Shown here piece after piece: positions 39,200 to 47,939 of a stretch of DNA of 64,000 nucleotides. The notes under the pieces were generated by a model. That model saw only the letters and a program-made list of their open reading frames with translations, made no database searches and had not been told where the DNA came from. The position numbers were made by a program, and so were the translations under genes. Each line of letters opens with the position of its first letter. Position 1 is the first letter of the stretch. The stretch is from Pseudomonas migulae NBRC 103157 (GTDB lineage Bacteria > Pseudomonadota > Gammaproteobacteria > Pseudomonadales > Pseudomonadaceae), in contig NZ_BDAG01000016.1 of the NCBI RefSeq assembly GCF_002091715.1, positions 62,001-126,000 of the forward strand, read 5' to 3'.

Positions 39200-39754
39200 A
39201 TGAATCTCCCCTGTTGTTGATCTAATTCTCAGGTCTGGCAAACGGTGTTTCGTGGCCATTTCCTGTGGCCGGGCGCAAACGCGCGACGCATTGGTCAGCA
39301 AACGCTGCCCACGCGTTGAAGCAGATTGGCTGGAGTGGACGTTGCAAGGATTGCACCAGTCGCAACGCACCTACCTGTCAGAGGACCGACCACGAAGAGC
39401 AAAAGTTTCGATTTTTTTTGCACTTTGTGACCGACCGGTTTTGCCACGCGAAAATGAGTCTAGGCCAGAACTTAGAGCGGTGAAGGGCATATGGCAAAAT
39501 TGTTCGACAATCGGTTCAAAGAGGTACGAACGTGCATGAATAGGGCTCAAACGCTCCGACGAAGTGCACGTTTTTTTGCGATCGAGCTCCAAAAAGTAAC
39601 CTGGCGGTCACACGAATATGCGAGGGCTGCAACGCCGGCGCACTATTGTGGTGCGTCGTGCAGTCCCGCTTTTGGCTGAACCGCTGCCTTACTGCCCAAC
39701 GGGATGCCTTGTTATAGTTCGGGCCTCTTTTTTGCCCGGTAAAGGATCACTGCC
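39200..39754. other. 555-bp gap between glgA and the crotonase gene
   Basis: Divergent intergenic region that must carry the glgA promoter and the promoter of the crotonase-nudC pair. A T8 run at 39412-39419 and a possible -10 TATAGT at 39713-39718 are visible. A 62-codon frame from ATG 39491 has no recognisable features and is not called. No convincing RNA gene was found. Confidence 0.5.
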
Positions 39755-40567
39755 ATGTCTCAGTACACTGCGTTCACCGTCGAACTGGCCGATAAAATTG
39801 CCCATGTGCAAATCAATCGCCCGGAAAAGATCAATTCGATGAACGCTGCGTTCTGGAAAGAGATCATCGAGATCTTCCAGTGGATCGACGACACCGACGA
39901 AGTGCGGGTGGTGGTGCTCAGTGGCGCCGGCAAACACTTCTCGTCCGGTATCGACCTGATGATGCTGGCCGGCGTGGCCAATGAGCTGGGCAAGGACGTG
40001 GGGCGCAACGCGCGCCTGCTGCGCCGCACGGTCCTCAGGCTGCAAGCGTCCTTCAACGCGGTCGACAACTGCCGCAAGCCCGTACTTGCCGCGATTCAAG
40101 GTTATTGCCTGGGGGGCGCCATCGACCTGATTTCGGCTTGCGACATGCGCTACGCCACCGAAGACGCGCAATTTTCGATCAAGGAAATCGACCTCGGCAT
40201 GGCCGCCGACGTCGGCACATTGCAACGCTTGCCGCGGATCATCGGTGACGGCATGCTGCGTGAACTGGCTTACACTGGTCGCTCATTCGGCGCCGAGGAA
40301 GCGCGCAATATCGGTCTGGTCAATCGTGTCTACAGCGACACCGCCAGCCTGCTCGACGGCGTCATGGGCATTGCCCGCGACATCGCCAGCAAGTCGCCGA
40401 TTGCGGTCACCGGCACCAAGGAGATGATCAGCTACATGCGTGACCATCGCATTGACGACGGCCTCGAATACGTCGCCACCTGGAACGCCGCCATGCTGCA
40501 ATCCAATGATATGCGCGTGGCCATGGCCGCCCATTTGAGCAAACAGAAACCCGAATTTCTGGATTGA
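39755..40567 (+). CDS. Crotonase-family enoyl-CoA hydratase/isomerase
   Basis: A 270-residue crotonase-fold protein. The oxyanion-hole segments are SGAGKHFSSGIDLMML (near 57-72) and YCLGGAIDLISACDMRYA. The Asp-rich start of the active site (SGIDL) and MAADVGTLQRLPRIIGD resemble delta3,5-delta2,4-dienoyl-CoA isomerases more than plain hydratases, so it probably handles unsaturated fatty acyl-CoAs with odd double bonds. Seven bases separate it from nudC. Confidence 0.85.
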   Translation: MSQYTAFTVELADKIAHVQINRPEKINSMNAAFWKEIIEIFQWIDDTDEVRVVVLSGAGKHFSSGIDLMMLAGVANELGKDVGRNARLLRRTVLRLQASFNAVDNCRKPVLAAIQGYCLGGAIDLISACDMRYATEDAQFSIKEIDLGMAADVGTLQRLPRIIGDGMLRELAYTGRSFGAEEARNIGLVNRVYSDTASLLDGVMGIARDIASKSPIAVTGTKEMISYMRDHRIDDGLEYVATWNAAMLQSNDMRVAMAAHLSKQKPEFLD

Positions 40568-40574
40568 TTGAAAA

Positions 40575-41405
40575 ATGACTTCACGCTGGACCACCGCAGT
40601 ACTGGACACCGATCAACCGGGCGGCTGGGCCGTTGCGCGCAGCCCCGAAGGCTTTCTGTTCGATGACAATGGCGCGCTGTTCCCGCGCGAATGGCTCAAG
40701 CGTCAGGACCTGCCGATTCTTGCCGAGCATGGCATAGGCCACCTGGATGGCGAGCCGGTGTACCTGCTGGAACTGCGCAGTCACAGCGAAGTGCCGGGCT
40801 GCGGCTGGAAAGGCCTGCGGGCATTCATGCTCGACGGTGATCATGCCGTTTACAAGGTGCTGGGTTATGCCGCGCAAATCGGTACCTGGGCCCGCGAGCA
40901 CCGCTTTTGCGGCAATTGCGGGCAGGCCACCAAGCAAGTCTTCCGGGAACGGGCGATGTACTGCGAACCGTGCGACCTGCGTTATTACCCGCGCATTTCG
41001 CCGAGCATGATCGTGCTGATCACCCGTGGCGATGAAGTCCTGCTGGCGCGTTCACCGCGTTTTGTCACCGGGGTCTACAGCACGCTGGCGGGGTTCGCCG
41101 AGCCGGGCGAATCGGCCGAAGACTGCCTGATTCGCGAGGTACGCGAGGAAGTGCAGATCGAGGTCAAGAACATCCAGTACATGGGCAGCCAGTGCTGGCC
41201 GTTCCCGCACTCGATGATGCTCGGGTTTCATGCCGAGTACGCCGGTGGCGAGATTGTCTGTCAGGAAGACGAGATCGAGGACGCCCAGTGGTTCAACGTG
41301 CACGAGCTGCCGCCGTTGCCGGCGTCACGCTCGATTGCCCGTTACCTGATCGACGTTTATGTGGCGCGGCGTTTAGGCCACGCTGAACCAGTGTTGCCAG
41401 GCTAG
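40575..41405 (+). CDS. nudC: NADH pyrophosphatase NudC
   Basis: A 276-residue Nudix hydrolase. A four-cysteine zinc ribbon (FCGNCG, then CEPCD) precedes the Nudix box [21 protein letters not shown] and the [14 protein letters not shown] (SQPWPFPxS) motif that sets NudC apart. It hydrolyses NAD(H) and removes NAD caps from RNA. Co-oriented with the crotonase gene and overlapping the 3' end of the convergent TSUP gene by 33 bases. Confidence 0.94.
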   Translation: MTSRWTTAVLDTDQPGGWAVARSPEGFLFDDNGALFPREWLKRQDLPILAEHGIGHLDGEPVYLLELRSHSEVPGCGWKGLRAFMLDGDHAVYKVLGYAAQIGTWAREHRFCGNCGQATKQVFRERAMYCEPCDLRYYPRISPSMIVLITRGDEVLLARSPRFVTGVYSTLAGFAEPGESAEDCLIREVREEVQIEVKNIQYMGSQCWPFPHSMMLGFHAEYAGGEIVCQEDEIEDAQWFNVHELPPLPASRSIARYLIDVYVARRLGHAEPVLPG

Positions 41406-42152
41406 CCGCACGGTCAGGCCCAGCACCACGGTGATGAACACCGGACGAATGAACTTGGCGCCACCGCTTATGGCGGAGCGGGCGCCGAAGAATGCACCGA
41501 CCATCACCGACAGGCCCATGCACAGGCCGATGATCCAGTCCACTTGCCCGGAAAATATGAACACCGACAGCGCCGCAATGTTGCTGACGAAGTTCATGCT
41601 GCGGGCCACGCCGCTGGCCTTCACCAGATCGATGGGGTACATCAGCAGGCTGCTGACGGTCCAGAACGCGCCGGTGCCGGGGCCGGCCACGCCGTCGTAG
41701 AAACCCAGGCTGAAGCCTTGGGTCGACAGCCACTTTTTCTTGATCGGCGCGTCGCTGTCCAGCGGCGCTTTCGGCGTGCCGCCAAACAACAGATAAACAC
41801 CGCAGGCGAACACAATCACCGGCAGCATCTTGTTCAGCCACTCGGCGGGCAGGTAATGCGCCACCACCGCACCGGTCAACGCGCCGACCAGCGTGCCGAC
41901 AATGGCGTGCACCCACTGCCGGGGATGGAACAGCTTGCGCCGGTAGAAGGTGAAACTCGCGGTAGCCGAGCCGAAGGTCGAGCTGAGTTTGTTGGTGCCC
42001 AGTACCAGATGCGGCGGCAGGCCGGCGGTCAGCAGCGCCGGGGTGGTCAACAGACCGCCGCCGCCGGCAATGGCGTCGATGAAACCGGCAATGAAGGCGA
42101 CAACGGCCAGAATGGCCAGAGTGGTGAGGTCAACGCTGAGTTCGAAAGGCAT
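41373..42152 (-). CDS. TSUP (TauE/SafE) family membrane exporter
   Basis: A 259-residue inner-membrane protein with seven to eight hydrophobic segments, beginning [40 protein letters not shown], where [12 protein letters not shown] is the family signature. TSUP proteins move sulfite, sulfonates or sulfoacetate outward. It lies near, but is not transcribed with, the sulfone genes sfnB/sfnG; a REP pair and a strand-consistent gap separate it from sfnB. Substrate therefore unproven. Confidence 0.88.
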   Translation of the reverse strand: MPFELSVDLTTLAILAVVAFIAGFIDAIAGGGGLLTTPALLTAGLPPHLVLGTNKLSSTFGSATASFTFYRRKLFHPRQWVHAIVGTLVGALTGAVVAHYLPAEWLNKMLPVIVFACGVYLLFGGTPKAPLDSDAPIKKKWLSTQGFSLGFYDGVAGPGTGAFWTVSSLLMYPIDLVKASGVARSMNFVSNIAALSVFIFSGQVDWIIGLCMGLSVMVGAFFGARSAISGGAKFIRPVFITVVLGLTVRLAWQHWFSVA

Positions 42153-42252
42153 GGAATCGGCTTATTCGGCGGGGTGCAGCAAGGGGCTGCGGGGAAGGGC
42201 CGATATCTTACCTATATCCAACTTCGGCGGCGACCGCACTGACCCAATCCCT

Positions 42253-42339
42253 TGTAGGAGCTGCCGCAGGCTGCGATCTTTCGATCTTGTTTTTGAGGGG
42301 CAAGATCAAAAGATCGCAGCCTGCGGCAGCTCCTACAGG
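42253..42339. repeat. REP pair, family C
   Basis: Inverted GTAGGAGCTGCCGCAGGCTGCGATC arms with AAAGATC extension between the TSUP gene and sfnB. Confidence 0.88.
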
Positions 42340-42347
42340 GCTCGGGT

Positions 42348-43589
42348 TCAGATTTTACGGGCAGGCCCATTGCCGATCTGCCACACAAACGGCGGCTCAG
42401 TTCCGTTGATCGCCCAATCCCCGACAATCCGCGCCTTATAGATCACCGGATTGTGCGACGACACCGTCCGCGCATTGCGCCAATGCCGATCCAGGGATTT
42501 ACCCTCGCGAATATCCGACGCTCCCAGCGCATTGAACAGCTCGGTGGTCGCCCGCTGAATCAACGCCGAAACCACCACCTGCGCTTTCGCCGATTCGATT
42601 TCGGCGGCGACATTCGCTGCCCGTTCCAGCGCCTCATCCCCCGAAAACCGTGCCAGATAAGCCCTTTGCGCCGGCTGCGCGGCCTTCAGGGCACTGGCTT
42701 CGGCGGCATACACCAACGCCGCCACTTCGCCGACCACCTGCTGAACCTGCGCATCCTCACTGGCGCGCGGTGCGTTGCCATGACTGTAAATGCGTTTGCG
42801 CTCCCGCACCTGATGCGCCACATCACGCAACGCGCCGCGCCCGATCCCGGCAAGCGTGGCAAGCAAGACGAGTTGATAAAACGCCGTCTGGTATTTGAAG
42901 CGGGTGGCGAAGTCGATCACGTTTTCGGCGTCCACCTCGGCATCGATGAACCGCGACGTGCCGCTGCCAGTGGTGCGCTGACCGAAACCGTCCCAGTCAT
43001 CGCTTTGCACGATCCCCGGTTGGCGTGTACGGACCGCTGCAATCACGTCGCCACCGGTGTCGCTGCGTTGGGCGTAGACATCGATCCAGTCGGAAAACAG
43101 GCTGCCGGTGCTATAGAACTTCTCGCCGGTGAGTCGCCAGCGATCGCCATGGGGCGTGACTTTGGTGATCACATCGCCGATGGCCACGCTGCCGATTTCT
43201 GTCCAGGCGCAACCGACAATATCTCCCTCGACGAAGCGTTTGAACCAGAGATCCCGGGCCGGTCCCGGCGTGGCGTTCAAGCGATCCTCGGCAAACGCGA
43301 AATGCCCGCGCAGCGCTTGAGGTACGTTCGAATCCGCTTCGGCCAGTTCAATCAGCAGCTCGAACAACTGTGGCAGGGATGCGCCGCCACCCCCGTATTC
43401 GACCGGCACGCGCACCGCGCCGAACCCGGCTTCCTTGAGCCATTGAATCGGTTCGAAAGGCAGGTTGCGCGACTGTTCGCGCTCAACGGCCCCGGCGGCA
43501 ATGCGCTGGAAAACCGGCCGGAATCTCGCGGCCAGCGCTTCATAGTCGGTGCCAATGGACAGTGGGTTGATTACCTGGTGTTCGGTCAT
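42348..43589 (-). CDS. sfnB: SfnB-family sulfur acquisition oxidoreductase (ACAD fold)
   Basis: A 413-residue acyl-CoA-dehydrogenase-fold flavoprotein of the SfnB/DszC-like monooxygenase group. Seen are PVEYGGGGASLPQLFELL, CAWTEIGSVAIGDV, LTGEKFYSTGSLFSDWIDVYA and the C-terminal SSHNPVIYKARIVGDW that replaces the catabolic YEGTxxIQ segment. Such proteins support use of sulfones as a sulfur source with reduced flavin. ATG 43589 follows AAGGAG. Divergent from sfnG, with a sigma-54-type promoter upstream. Confidence 0.82.
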   Translation of the reverse strand: MTEHQVINPLSIGTDYEALAARFRPVFQRIAAGAVEREQSRNLPFEPIQWLKEAGFGAVRVPVEYGGGGASLPQLFELLIELAEADSNVPQALRGHFAFAEDRLNATPGPARDLWFKRFVEGDIVGCAWTEIGSVAIGDVITKVTPHGDRWRLTGEKFYSTGSLFSDWIDVYAQRSDTGGDVIAAVRTRQPGIVQSDDWDGFGQRTTGSGTSRFIDAEVDAENVIDFATRFKYQTAFYQLVLLATLAGIGRGALRDVAHQVRERKRIYSHGNAPRASEDAQVQQVVGEVAALVYAAEASALKAAQPAQRAYLARFSGDEALERAANVAAEIESAKAQVVVSALIQRATTELFNALGASDIREGKSLDRHWRNARTVSSHNPVIYKARIVGDWAINGTEPPFVWQIGNGPARKI

Positions 43590-43629
43590 GGGGGCAGCTC
43601 CTTGGATCGGCAGTTAGTGCCGAGGGGGA

Positions 43630-43647
43630 TTGCACGGTCCGTGCCGG
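43630..43647 (-). promoter_or_regulatory. Candidate sigma-54 promoter of sfnB
   Basis: On the minus strand CGGCACG-N4-GTGCA, with GG (43645-43644) and GC (43633-43632) separated by ten bases. It is close to TGGCACG-N4-TTGCW, and the start would lie about 30 bases before the sfnB ATG. The element also forms a 13-base perfect palindrome, GCACGGTCCGTGC. Confidence 0.5.
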
Positions 43648-43697
43648 GTAGAGGCCGCCGGGTTTTGCTGGGGGTTTGGATTCAGAAGTCGCTTGAA

Positions 43698-43715
43698 CTG
43701 TTGCCGTACCAACAG
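43698..43715. promoter_or_regulatory. Inverted repeat, possible enhancer-binding-protein site
   Basis: CTGTTG (43698-43703) and CAACAG (43710-43715) around six bases. It lies about 50 bases behind the sfnB promoter and 165 behind the sfnG promoter, a sensible place for a bacterial enhancer-binding protein such as SfnR. Assignment is inferred from position and symmetry only. Confidence 0.35.
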
Positions 43716-43750
43716 CACAACAACAAATTGCCCAGACACACCCAAATCTT

Positions 43751-43841
43751 TGTGGAAGCGGGCTTGCTCGCGAATGCGGTTTCACATTCAACGTTGACGT
43801 CGGCTGACCCACAGCTTTCGCGAGCAAGCCTGCTCCCACAG
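43751..43841. repeat. REP pair, family A
   Basis: Inverted GGGAGCGGGCTTGCTCGCGAA-type arms inside the divergent sfnB-sfnG control region, between the presumed enhancer and the sfnG promoter. Confidence 0.88.
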
Positions 43842-43878
43842 GGTTTTCGCCAGGCACAAGATTGTCGTCTCACCACGC

Positions 43879-43894
43879 TGGCACGGTTGCTGCT
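43879..43894 (+). promoter_or_regulatory. Sigma-54 promoter of sfnG
   Basis: TGGCACG-N4-CTGCT, with GG (43880-43881) and GC (43892-43893) ten bases apart; one mismatch from TGGCACG-N4-TTGCT. It lies 38 bases before the sfnG ATG. P. putida sfnG is known to depend on sigma-54 and the enhancer-binding protein SfnR, so the site fits. Confidence 0.75.
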
Positions 43895-43932
43895 CTCACC
43901 CAAGAACTTCCCAACGTCCCGAGGACACGCTA

Positions 43933-45024
43933 ATGAGTCAGCAAGCCGTCAAATTTGCCTACTGGGTGCCGAATGTCAGCGGCGGGCTGGTGGTCAGCAA
44001 GATCGAGCAACGGACCCACTGGGGCATCGACTACAACCGCAAACTGGCGCAACTGGCCGAGGAAGCGGGGTTCGAATATGCCCTGACGCAAATCCGCTTC
44101 ACCGCCGGGTACGGTGCCGAGTACCAGCATGAATCGGTTGCCTTCAGCCACGCGCTACTGGCCGCCACGACGAAGTTGAAAGTCATCGCCGCGATCCTGC
44201 CCGGTCCCTGGCAACCGGCGCTGGCCGCCAAGCAACTGGCGACGATCGATCAACTGACTAACGGCCGGGTGGCAGTGAATATCGTCAGCGGCTGGTTCAA
44301 AGGTGAATTCCAGGCGATCGGCGAACACTGGCTGGAACACGATGAGCGTTATCGCCGCTCCGAAGAATTCATTCGTTCACTCAAAGGCATCTGGAGCCAG
44401 GACAATTTCACCTTTCGTGGCGACTTCTACCGCTTCGACAACTACAGCCTCAAACCGAAACCACTGGGGCAACCGGAAATTTTCCAGGGCGGCAGCTCCC
44501 GCGCGGCGCGAGACATGGCGGCGCGGGTGTCGGACTGGTACTTCACCAACGGCAACACCCCCGAAGGCATCAAGGCGCAAGTCGACGATATCCGGGTCAA
44601 GGCCGCTGCAAACAATCATGCGGTGAAGATTGGGGTGAACGCGTTTGTGATCGCCCGTGACACCGAAGAAGAGGCGCGGGCCGTGCTGGCGCAGATCATC
44701 GATCAGGCCGATCCGAACGCGGTGAACGCCTTTGGCGATGCGGCGAAGCAGGCGGGCAGGGCGTCACCGGAAGGCGAGGGCAACTGGGCCAAATCGACTT
44801 TCGAAGATTTGGTGCAATACAACGACGGCTTCAAGACCAACCTGATCGGCACGCCGCTGCAGATTGCCGAACGGATTGTGGCGTTGAAAGCGGTGGGTGT
44901 GGATCTGGTGCTGGCGGGGTTCCTGCACTTTCAGGAAGAGGTGGAGTATTTCGGCAAGCGGGTGTTGCCGTTGGTGCGGGAGCTGGAGGCGAAGGCGGGC
45001 GTGAAACACGCCGCCGTCGCCTGA
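43933..45024 (+). CDS. sfnG: FMNH2-dependent dimethylsulfone monooxygenase SfnG
   Basis: A 363-residue bacterial-luciferase-like monooxygenase that cleaves dimethylsulfone to methanesulfinate using reduced flavin. VKFAYWVPNVSGGLVVSKIEQRT at the N-terminus, AAILPGPWQPALAAKQLATID, NIVSGWFKGEF and FQGGSSRAARDMAARVSDWYF match SfnG and the SsuD group. Ribosome site GAGGACACGCTA precedes the ATG. The flavin reductase and the methanesulfonate genes are not in this window. Confidence 0.92.
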   Translation: MSQQAVKFAYWVPNVSGGLVVSKIEQRTHWGIDYNRKLAQLAEEAGFEYALTQIRFTAGYGAEYQHESVAFSHALLAATTKLKVIAAILPGPWQPALAAKQLATIDQLTNGRVAVNIVSGWFKGEFQAIGEHWLEHDERYRRSEEFIRSLKGIWSQDNFTFRGDFYRFDNYSLKPKPLGQPEIFQGGSSRAARDMAARVSDWYFTNGNTPEGIKAQVDDIRVKAAANNHAVKIGVNAFVIARDTEEEARAVLAQIIDQADPNAVNAFGDAAKQAGRASPEGEGNWAKSTFEDLVQYNDGFKTNLIGTPLQIAERIVALKAVGVDLVLAGFLHFQEEVEYFGKRVLPLVRELEAKAGVKHAAVA

Positions 45025-45038
45025 ACACCACAAAACCC

Positions 45039-45129
45039 CTGTAGGAGCCAGCTTGCTGGCAAAGCGGTTTGTCAGTAAACGATGATGTCGACTGGATGAC
45101 CGCTATCGCCAGCAAGCCGGCTCCTACAG
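45039..45129. repeat. REP pair, family B
   Basis: Inverted GTAGGAGCC(A/G)GCTTGCTGGC arms between convergent sfnG and the DUF1348 gene. Confidence 0.9.
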
Positions 45130-45141
45130 GGGGAGATGTGT

Positions 45142-45618
45142 TTACAGGCCTAAGTCGGACAGCCCTGGATGATCATCAGGCCGACGACCCAGCGGCCAGT
45201 GGAACTTGCGGTCGCTTTCCTTGATCGGCATATCGTTGATGCAGGCGAACCGGTTGGCCATCAAGCCGTTCTCGTCAAACTCCCAGTTTTCGTTGCCATA
45301 GGAACGGAACCAGTTGCCCGAGTCGTCGTGCCATTCGTAGGCGTAACGCACGGCGATGCGGTTGCCGGTGAAGGCCCAGAGTTCCTTGATCAGCCGATAG
45401 TCCAGTTCCTTGGCCCATTTGCGGGTCAGGAAACCTTTGGCTTCTTCACGGTTATAGGCGAATTCGGCGCGGTTACGCCATTTGGTGTCGAGGGTATAGG
45501 CCAGAGACACACGTTCCGGGTCACGAGAGTTCCAGCCGTCTTCGGCCAGGCGAACTTTTTCGATGGCGGACTCGCGGGTAAAAGGCGGCAATGGCGGACG
45601 AACTTCGGCGTTAGACAT
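45142..45618 (-). CDS. DUF1348 NTF2-like protein
   Basis: A 158-residue NTF2/SnoaL-fold protein. [50 protein letters not shown] and [25 protein letters not shown] are typical of the DUF1348 family. It has no signal peptide. Function unknown; NTF2-like folds bind small hydrophobic ligands or act as isomerases. ATG 45618 follows AGGGAGACTTTAA. It follows the TetR gene by 56 bases and is probably its regulatory target. Confidence 0.85.
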   Translation of the reverse strand: MSNAEVRPPLPPFTRESAIEKVRLAEDGWNSRDPERVSLAYTLDTKWRNRAEFAYNREEAKGFLTRKWAKELDYRLIKELWAFTGNRIAVRYAYEWHDDSGNWFRSYGNENWEFDENGLMANRFACINDMPIKESDRKFHWPLGRRPDDHPGLSDLGL

Positions 45619-45674
45619 TTAAAGTCTCCCTATCAAATTAACGTTCAAGCAAGTTGTCGGGCTTGGTTAAAGTG

Positions 45675-46238
45675 TTACAGGTCCAATAACTTTCGCGCCA
45701 TGCATTGCGCATTATCGGCGGCACTGTGATCACCCATGACAAGCGCCACGGTAATGGCACCGTCGATCAGGATCAGCAGCTGTCTGGCCAGCGTCTCCGG
45801 GTCTTTGGCGCCATGTTCGGTGCAGAGCTCGCGCACGTAGTCGAGCAGCTTCTGTTTGTGTTCTTTGGCGACCAGGCGAACCGGGTCTTGCGGGTCGCCG
45901 GTTTCACCGCTGGTGTTAATGAAGGCGCAGCCGCGGAAGCCTTCCGAGTCAAACCAGGTCCTGAGCACGGTAAACAGGTTGAGCAGGCGATCGGCCGGGG
46001 TTTCGGCCTGGTCGACGGCGCTCCTGTACCAGTGCATCCAGCGCACATCGCGCCGTTGCAGGGCGGCGACGGTCAGCTCCTCCTTGTTGGCGAAGTAGCG
46101 GTAAATGCTTTTTCTGGAGACGCCGGCGGTTTTCACCAGAAGATCCATGCCGGTGGCAGCGATGCCACTTTTGTAGATCAACTTTTCGGTGACATCCAGA
46201 ATGATGTCGCGTGTGTCGTTGCTTGTGATCTCGTTCAT
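45675..46238 (-). CDS. TetR-family regulator
   Basis: A 187-residue TetR/AcrR protein. The N-terminal HTH (ILDVTEKLIYKSGIAATGMDLLVKTAGVSRKSIYRYFANKEEL in outline, residues about 10-52) is followed by a ligand-binding C-terminal domain with WFDSEGFRGCAFINTSGE, as in YcdC/TetR_C_16-type proteins. ATG 46238 puts the perfect palindrome 46251-46264 twelve bases upstream; a longer frame to 46274 would place that palindrome inside the coding region. Likely autoregulated together with the DUF1348 gene. Confidence 0.88.
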   Translation of the reverse strand: MNEITSNDTRDIILDVTEKLIYKSGIAATGMDLLVKTAGVSRKSIYRYFANKEELTVAALQRRDVRWMHWYRSAVDQAETPADRLLNLFTVLRTWFDSEGFRGCAFINTSGETGDPQDPVRLVAKEHKQKLLDYVRELCTEHGAKDPETLARQLLILIDGAITVALVMGDHSAADNAQCMARKLLDL

Positions 46239-46250
46239 GTGGCGTACAGT

Positions 46251-46264
46251 AGAACGATCGTTCT
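46251..46264. promoter_or_regulatory. Perfect 14-bp palindrome, probable TetR operator
   Basis: AGAACGATCGTTCT is perfectly self-complementary and lies 12 bases before the TetR ATG. Its AACGATCGTT core is of the kind bound by YcdC/AcrR-like dimers. Confidence 0.7.
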
Positions 46265-46302
46265 CCTTGGTCAAGAAGGATTTTCTTCGTTAATGAAATT
46301 GC

Positions 46303-46370
46303 CTTCGCGAGCAAGCCCGCTCCCACAGGGGGATTGTCTTTCAAATGTGGGAGCGGGCTTGCTCGCGAAG
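46303..46370. repeat. REP pair, family A
   Basis: Inverted CGCGAGCAAGCCCGCTCCCACA arms between the TetR gene and pssA. Confidence 0.9.
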
Positions 46371-46455
46371 GGGCCATCACAGACACCGACAAGACCCGAA
46401 CCAACCGATGGTGTAAGCTCTCAAACTCTCCGGATTCGACCCATTTGCGAGCCCT

Positions 46456-47799
46456 ATGCCGTCGCTTTTCAAACGCTCTCTGCTGCCCAAACTGCGCAGT
46501 TTTCCGCTGACCGCCGATGCCGTCACCATCCTCTCAGGCGCTGCCGAGTTCCGTCGTTGCCTGCTGGAAAAAATCGCTGCAGCGACCCAGCGCATCTACA
46601 TCGTCGCGCTGTACCTGCAACAGGATGAAGCCGGCCAGGAAATTCTCGATGCCTTGCACGCCGCCAAACGGGCGCGTCCGGAACTGGACGTGGTGGTGGT
46701 CGTCGACTGGTTGCGCGCCCAGCGTGGCTTGATCGGTGCCGGCAAGCAGCCGGGCAACTCGGCGTGGTATCAGGAAATCACGCGCACCCACGAAAGCGTT
46801 GTGCCGGTGTACGGCGTGCCGGTGCAGACCCGCGAGCTGTTCGGCGTACTGCATCTGAAAGGCTTCGTGATTGATGACTGCGTGATCTACAGCGGCGCCA
46901 GTCTCAATAACGTCTATCTGCACAAGTTCGACAAATATCGCTACGACCGTTATCACCTGCTGCAGAACAGCGCGCTGGCCGATTCGATGCAGCACCTGGT
47001 CCAGCACGGTCTGATCGCCTCGAAAGCGGTACACCGCCTCGACCTGCCGAACCTGCCGACCACCCGCAGCCTGCGCCATGACATCGGCGACTTGCGCAGC
47101 CGCCTGAAACACGCAGCGTACGACACCACCACGGGCAGCACGGCCAAGGACGGTTTGTCGGTCAGCCCCTTGCTCGGGGTAGGCAAGAACAACCCGCTGA
47201 GCCGGGTGATTTGCGAATTGATCGCCAGCGCCCAGCATCAACTGACGATCTGCACGCCGTACTTCAATCTGCCGCTGGCAGTGACCCGGGAAATCAACCG
47301 GGCATTGGCACGTGGCGTGAAGATCGACATCGTGGTCGGCGACAAGACCGCCAACGATTTCTACATCCCGCCGAGCGAGCCGTTCAAGGTGATCGCGGCA
47401 TTGCCGTACCTCTATGAGATCAGCCTGCGCCGCTTCGCCAAGCGTCATCATCGCAGCGTCGACAGCGGTCAGTTGAACCTGCACCTGTGGAAGGACGGCG
47501 ACAACACCTATCACCTCAAAGGCATGTGGATCGATCAGCGTTACACCTTGCTGACCGGCAACAACCTCAACCCGCGAGCATTCCGCCTCGATCTGGAAAA
47601 CGCGTTGCTGATTGATGATCCGAAAGGGGAATTGCTGGCGTCGCGTCGCAGTGAGCTGGCGGAGATCTTCCAGCACACCACGCGCATCGAGCGGTATCAG
47701 GATCTGGAAACCCTGCCGGATTACCCGGCGGCGGTGGCCAAGTTTCTCAAGCGGGTGAGCCGGGTGCGGATCGAGCGGTTGCTGTACCGCATTCTTTGA
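46456..47799 (+). CDS. pssA: CDP-diacylglycerol-serine O-phosphatidyltransferase (type I, PLD-like)
   Basis: A 447-residue protein of the phospholipase-D superfamily with two HxK motifs: HLKGFVIDDCVIYSGASLN and YHLKGMWIDQRYTLLTGNNLN. The size and the form of the motifs match PssA of E. coli, which makes phosphatidylserine on the membrane face and is not itself an integral membrane protein. No transmembrane helix seen. Flanked by REPs on both sides, so a single-gene unit. Confidence 0.9.
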   Translation: MPSLFKRSLLPKLRSFPLTADAVTILSGAAEFRRCLLEKIAAATQRIYIVALYLQQDEAGQEILDALHAAKRARPELDVVVVVDWLRAQRGLIGAGKQPGNSAWYQEITRTHESVVPVYGVPVQTRELFGVLHLKGFVIDDCVIYSGASLNNVYLHKFDKYRYDRYHLLQNSALADSMQHLVQHGLIASKAVHRLDLPNLPTTRSLRHDIGDLRSRLKHAAYDTTTGSTAKDGLSVSPLLGVGKNNPLSRVICELIASAQHQLTICTPYFNLPLAVTREINRALARGVKIDIVVGDKTANDFYIPPSEPFKVIAALPYLYEISLRRFAKRHHRSVDSGQLNLHLWKDGDNTYHLKGMWIDQRYTLLTGNNLNPRAFRLDLENALLIDDPKGELLASRRSELAEIFQHTTRIERYQDLETLPDYPAAVAKFLKRVSRVRIERLLYRIL

Positions 47800-47821
47800 T
47801 TTTGTATTGCGGCTACTGACG

Positions 47822-47918
47822 CCATCGCGGGCAAGCCCGCTCCCACAGTGATAGGCGGTGATCACAAGTGTTGTGGACGCCGCAAAACCTGTGGGAGCGG
47901 GCTTGCCCGCGAAGGGGC
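47822..47918. repeat. REP pair, family A variant
   Basis: Inverted CGCGGGCAAGCCCGCTCCCACA arms between convergent pssA and the efeM-like gene. Confidence 0.88.
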
Positions 47919-47939
47919 CCGCTCAAACGCTACAAAAAC

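Larger units (their letters stand above)
43590..43932. other. Divergent sfnB-sfnG control region
   Basis: 343 bases holding two sigma-54-type promoters facing outward, a TGTTG-N8-CAACA-type inverted repeat and a family A REP pair. See the separate entries. Confidence 0.6.

Noticed and set aside
39378..39409. TCAGA followed by AAGTTTC, a possible AlgU promoter for glgA on the minus strand
   Set aside because: The spacer is about 20 bases and the -35 is imperfect; the usual 16-17 is not met.
39491..39679. 62-codon plus-strand frame in the glgA-crotonase gap
   Set aside because: No known motif and only a weak ribosome site; could not be supported as a gene.
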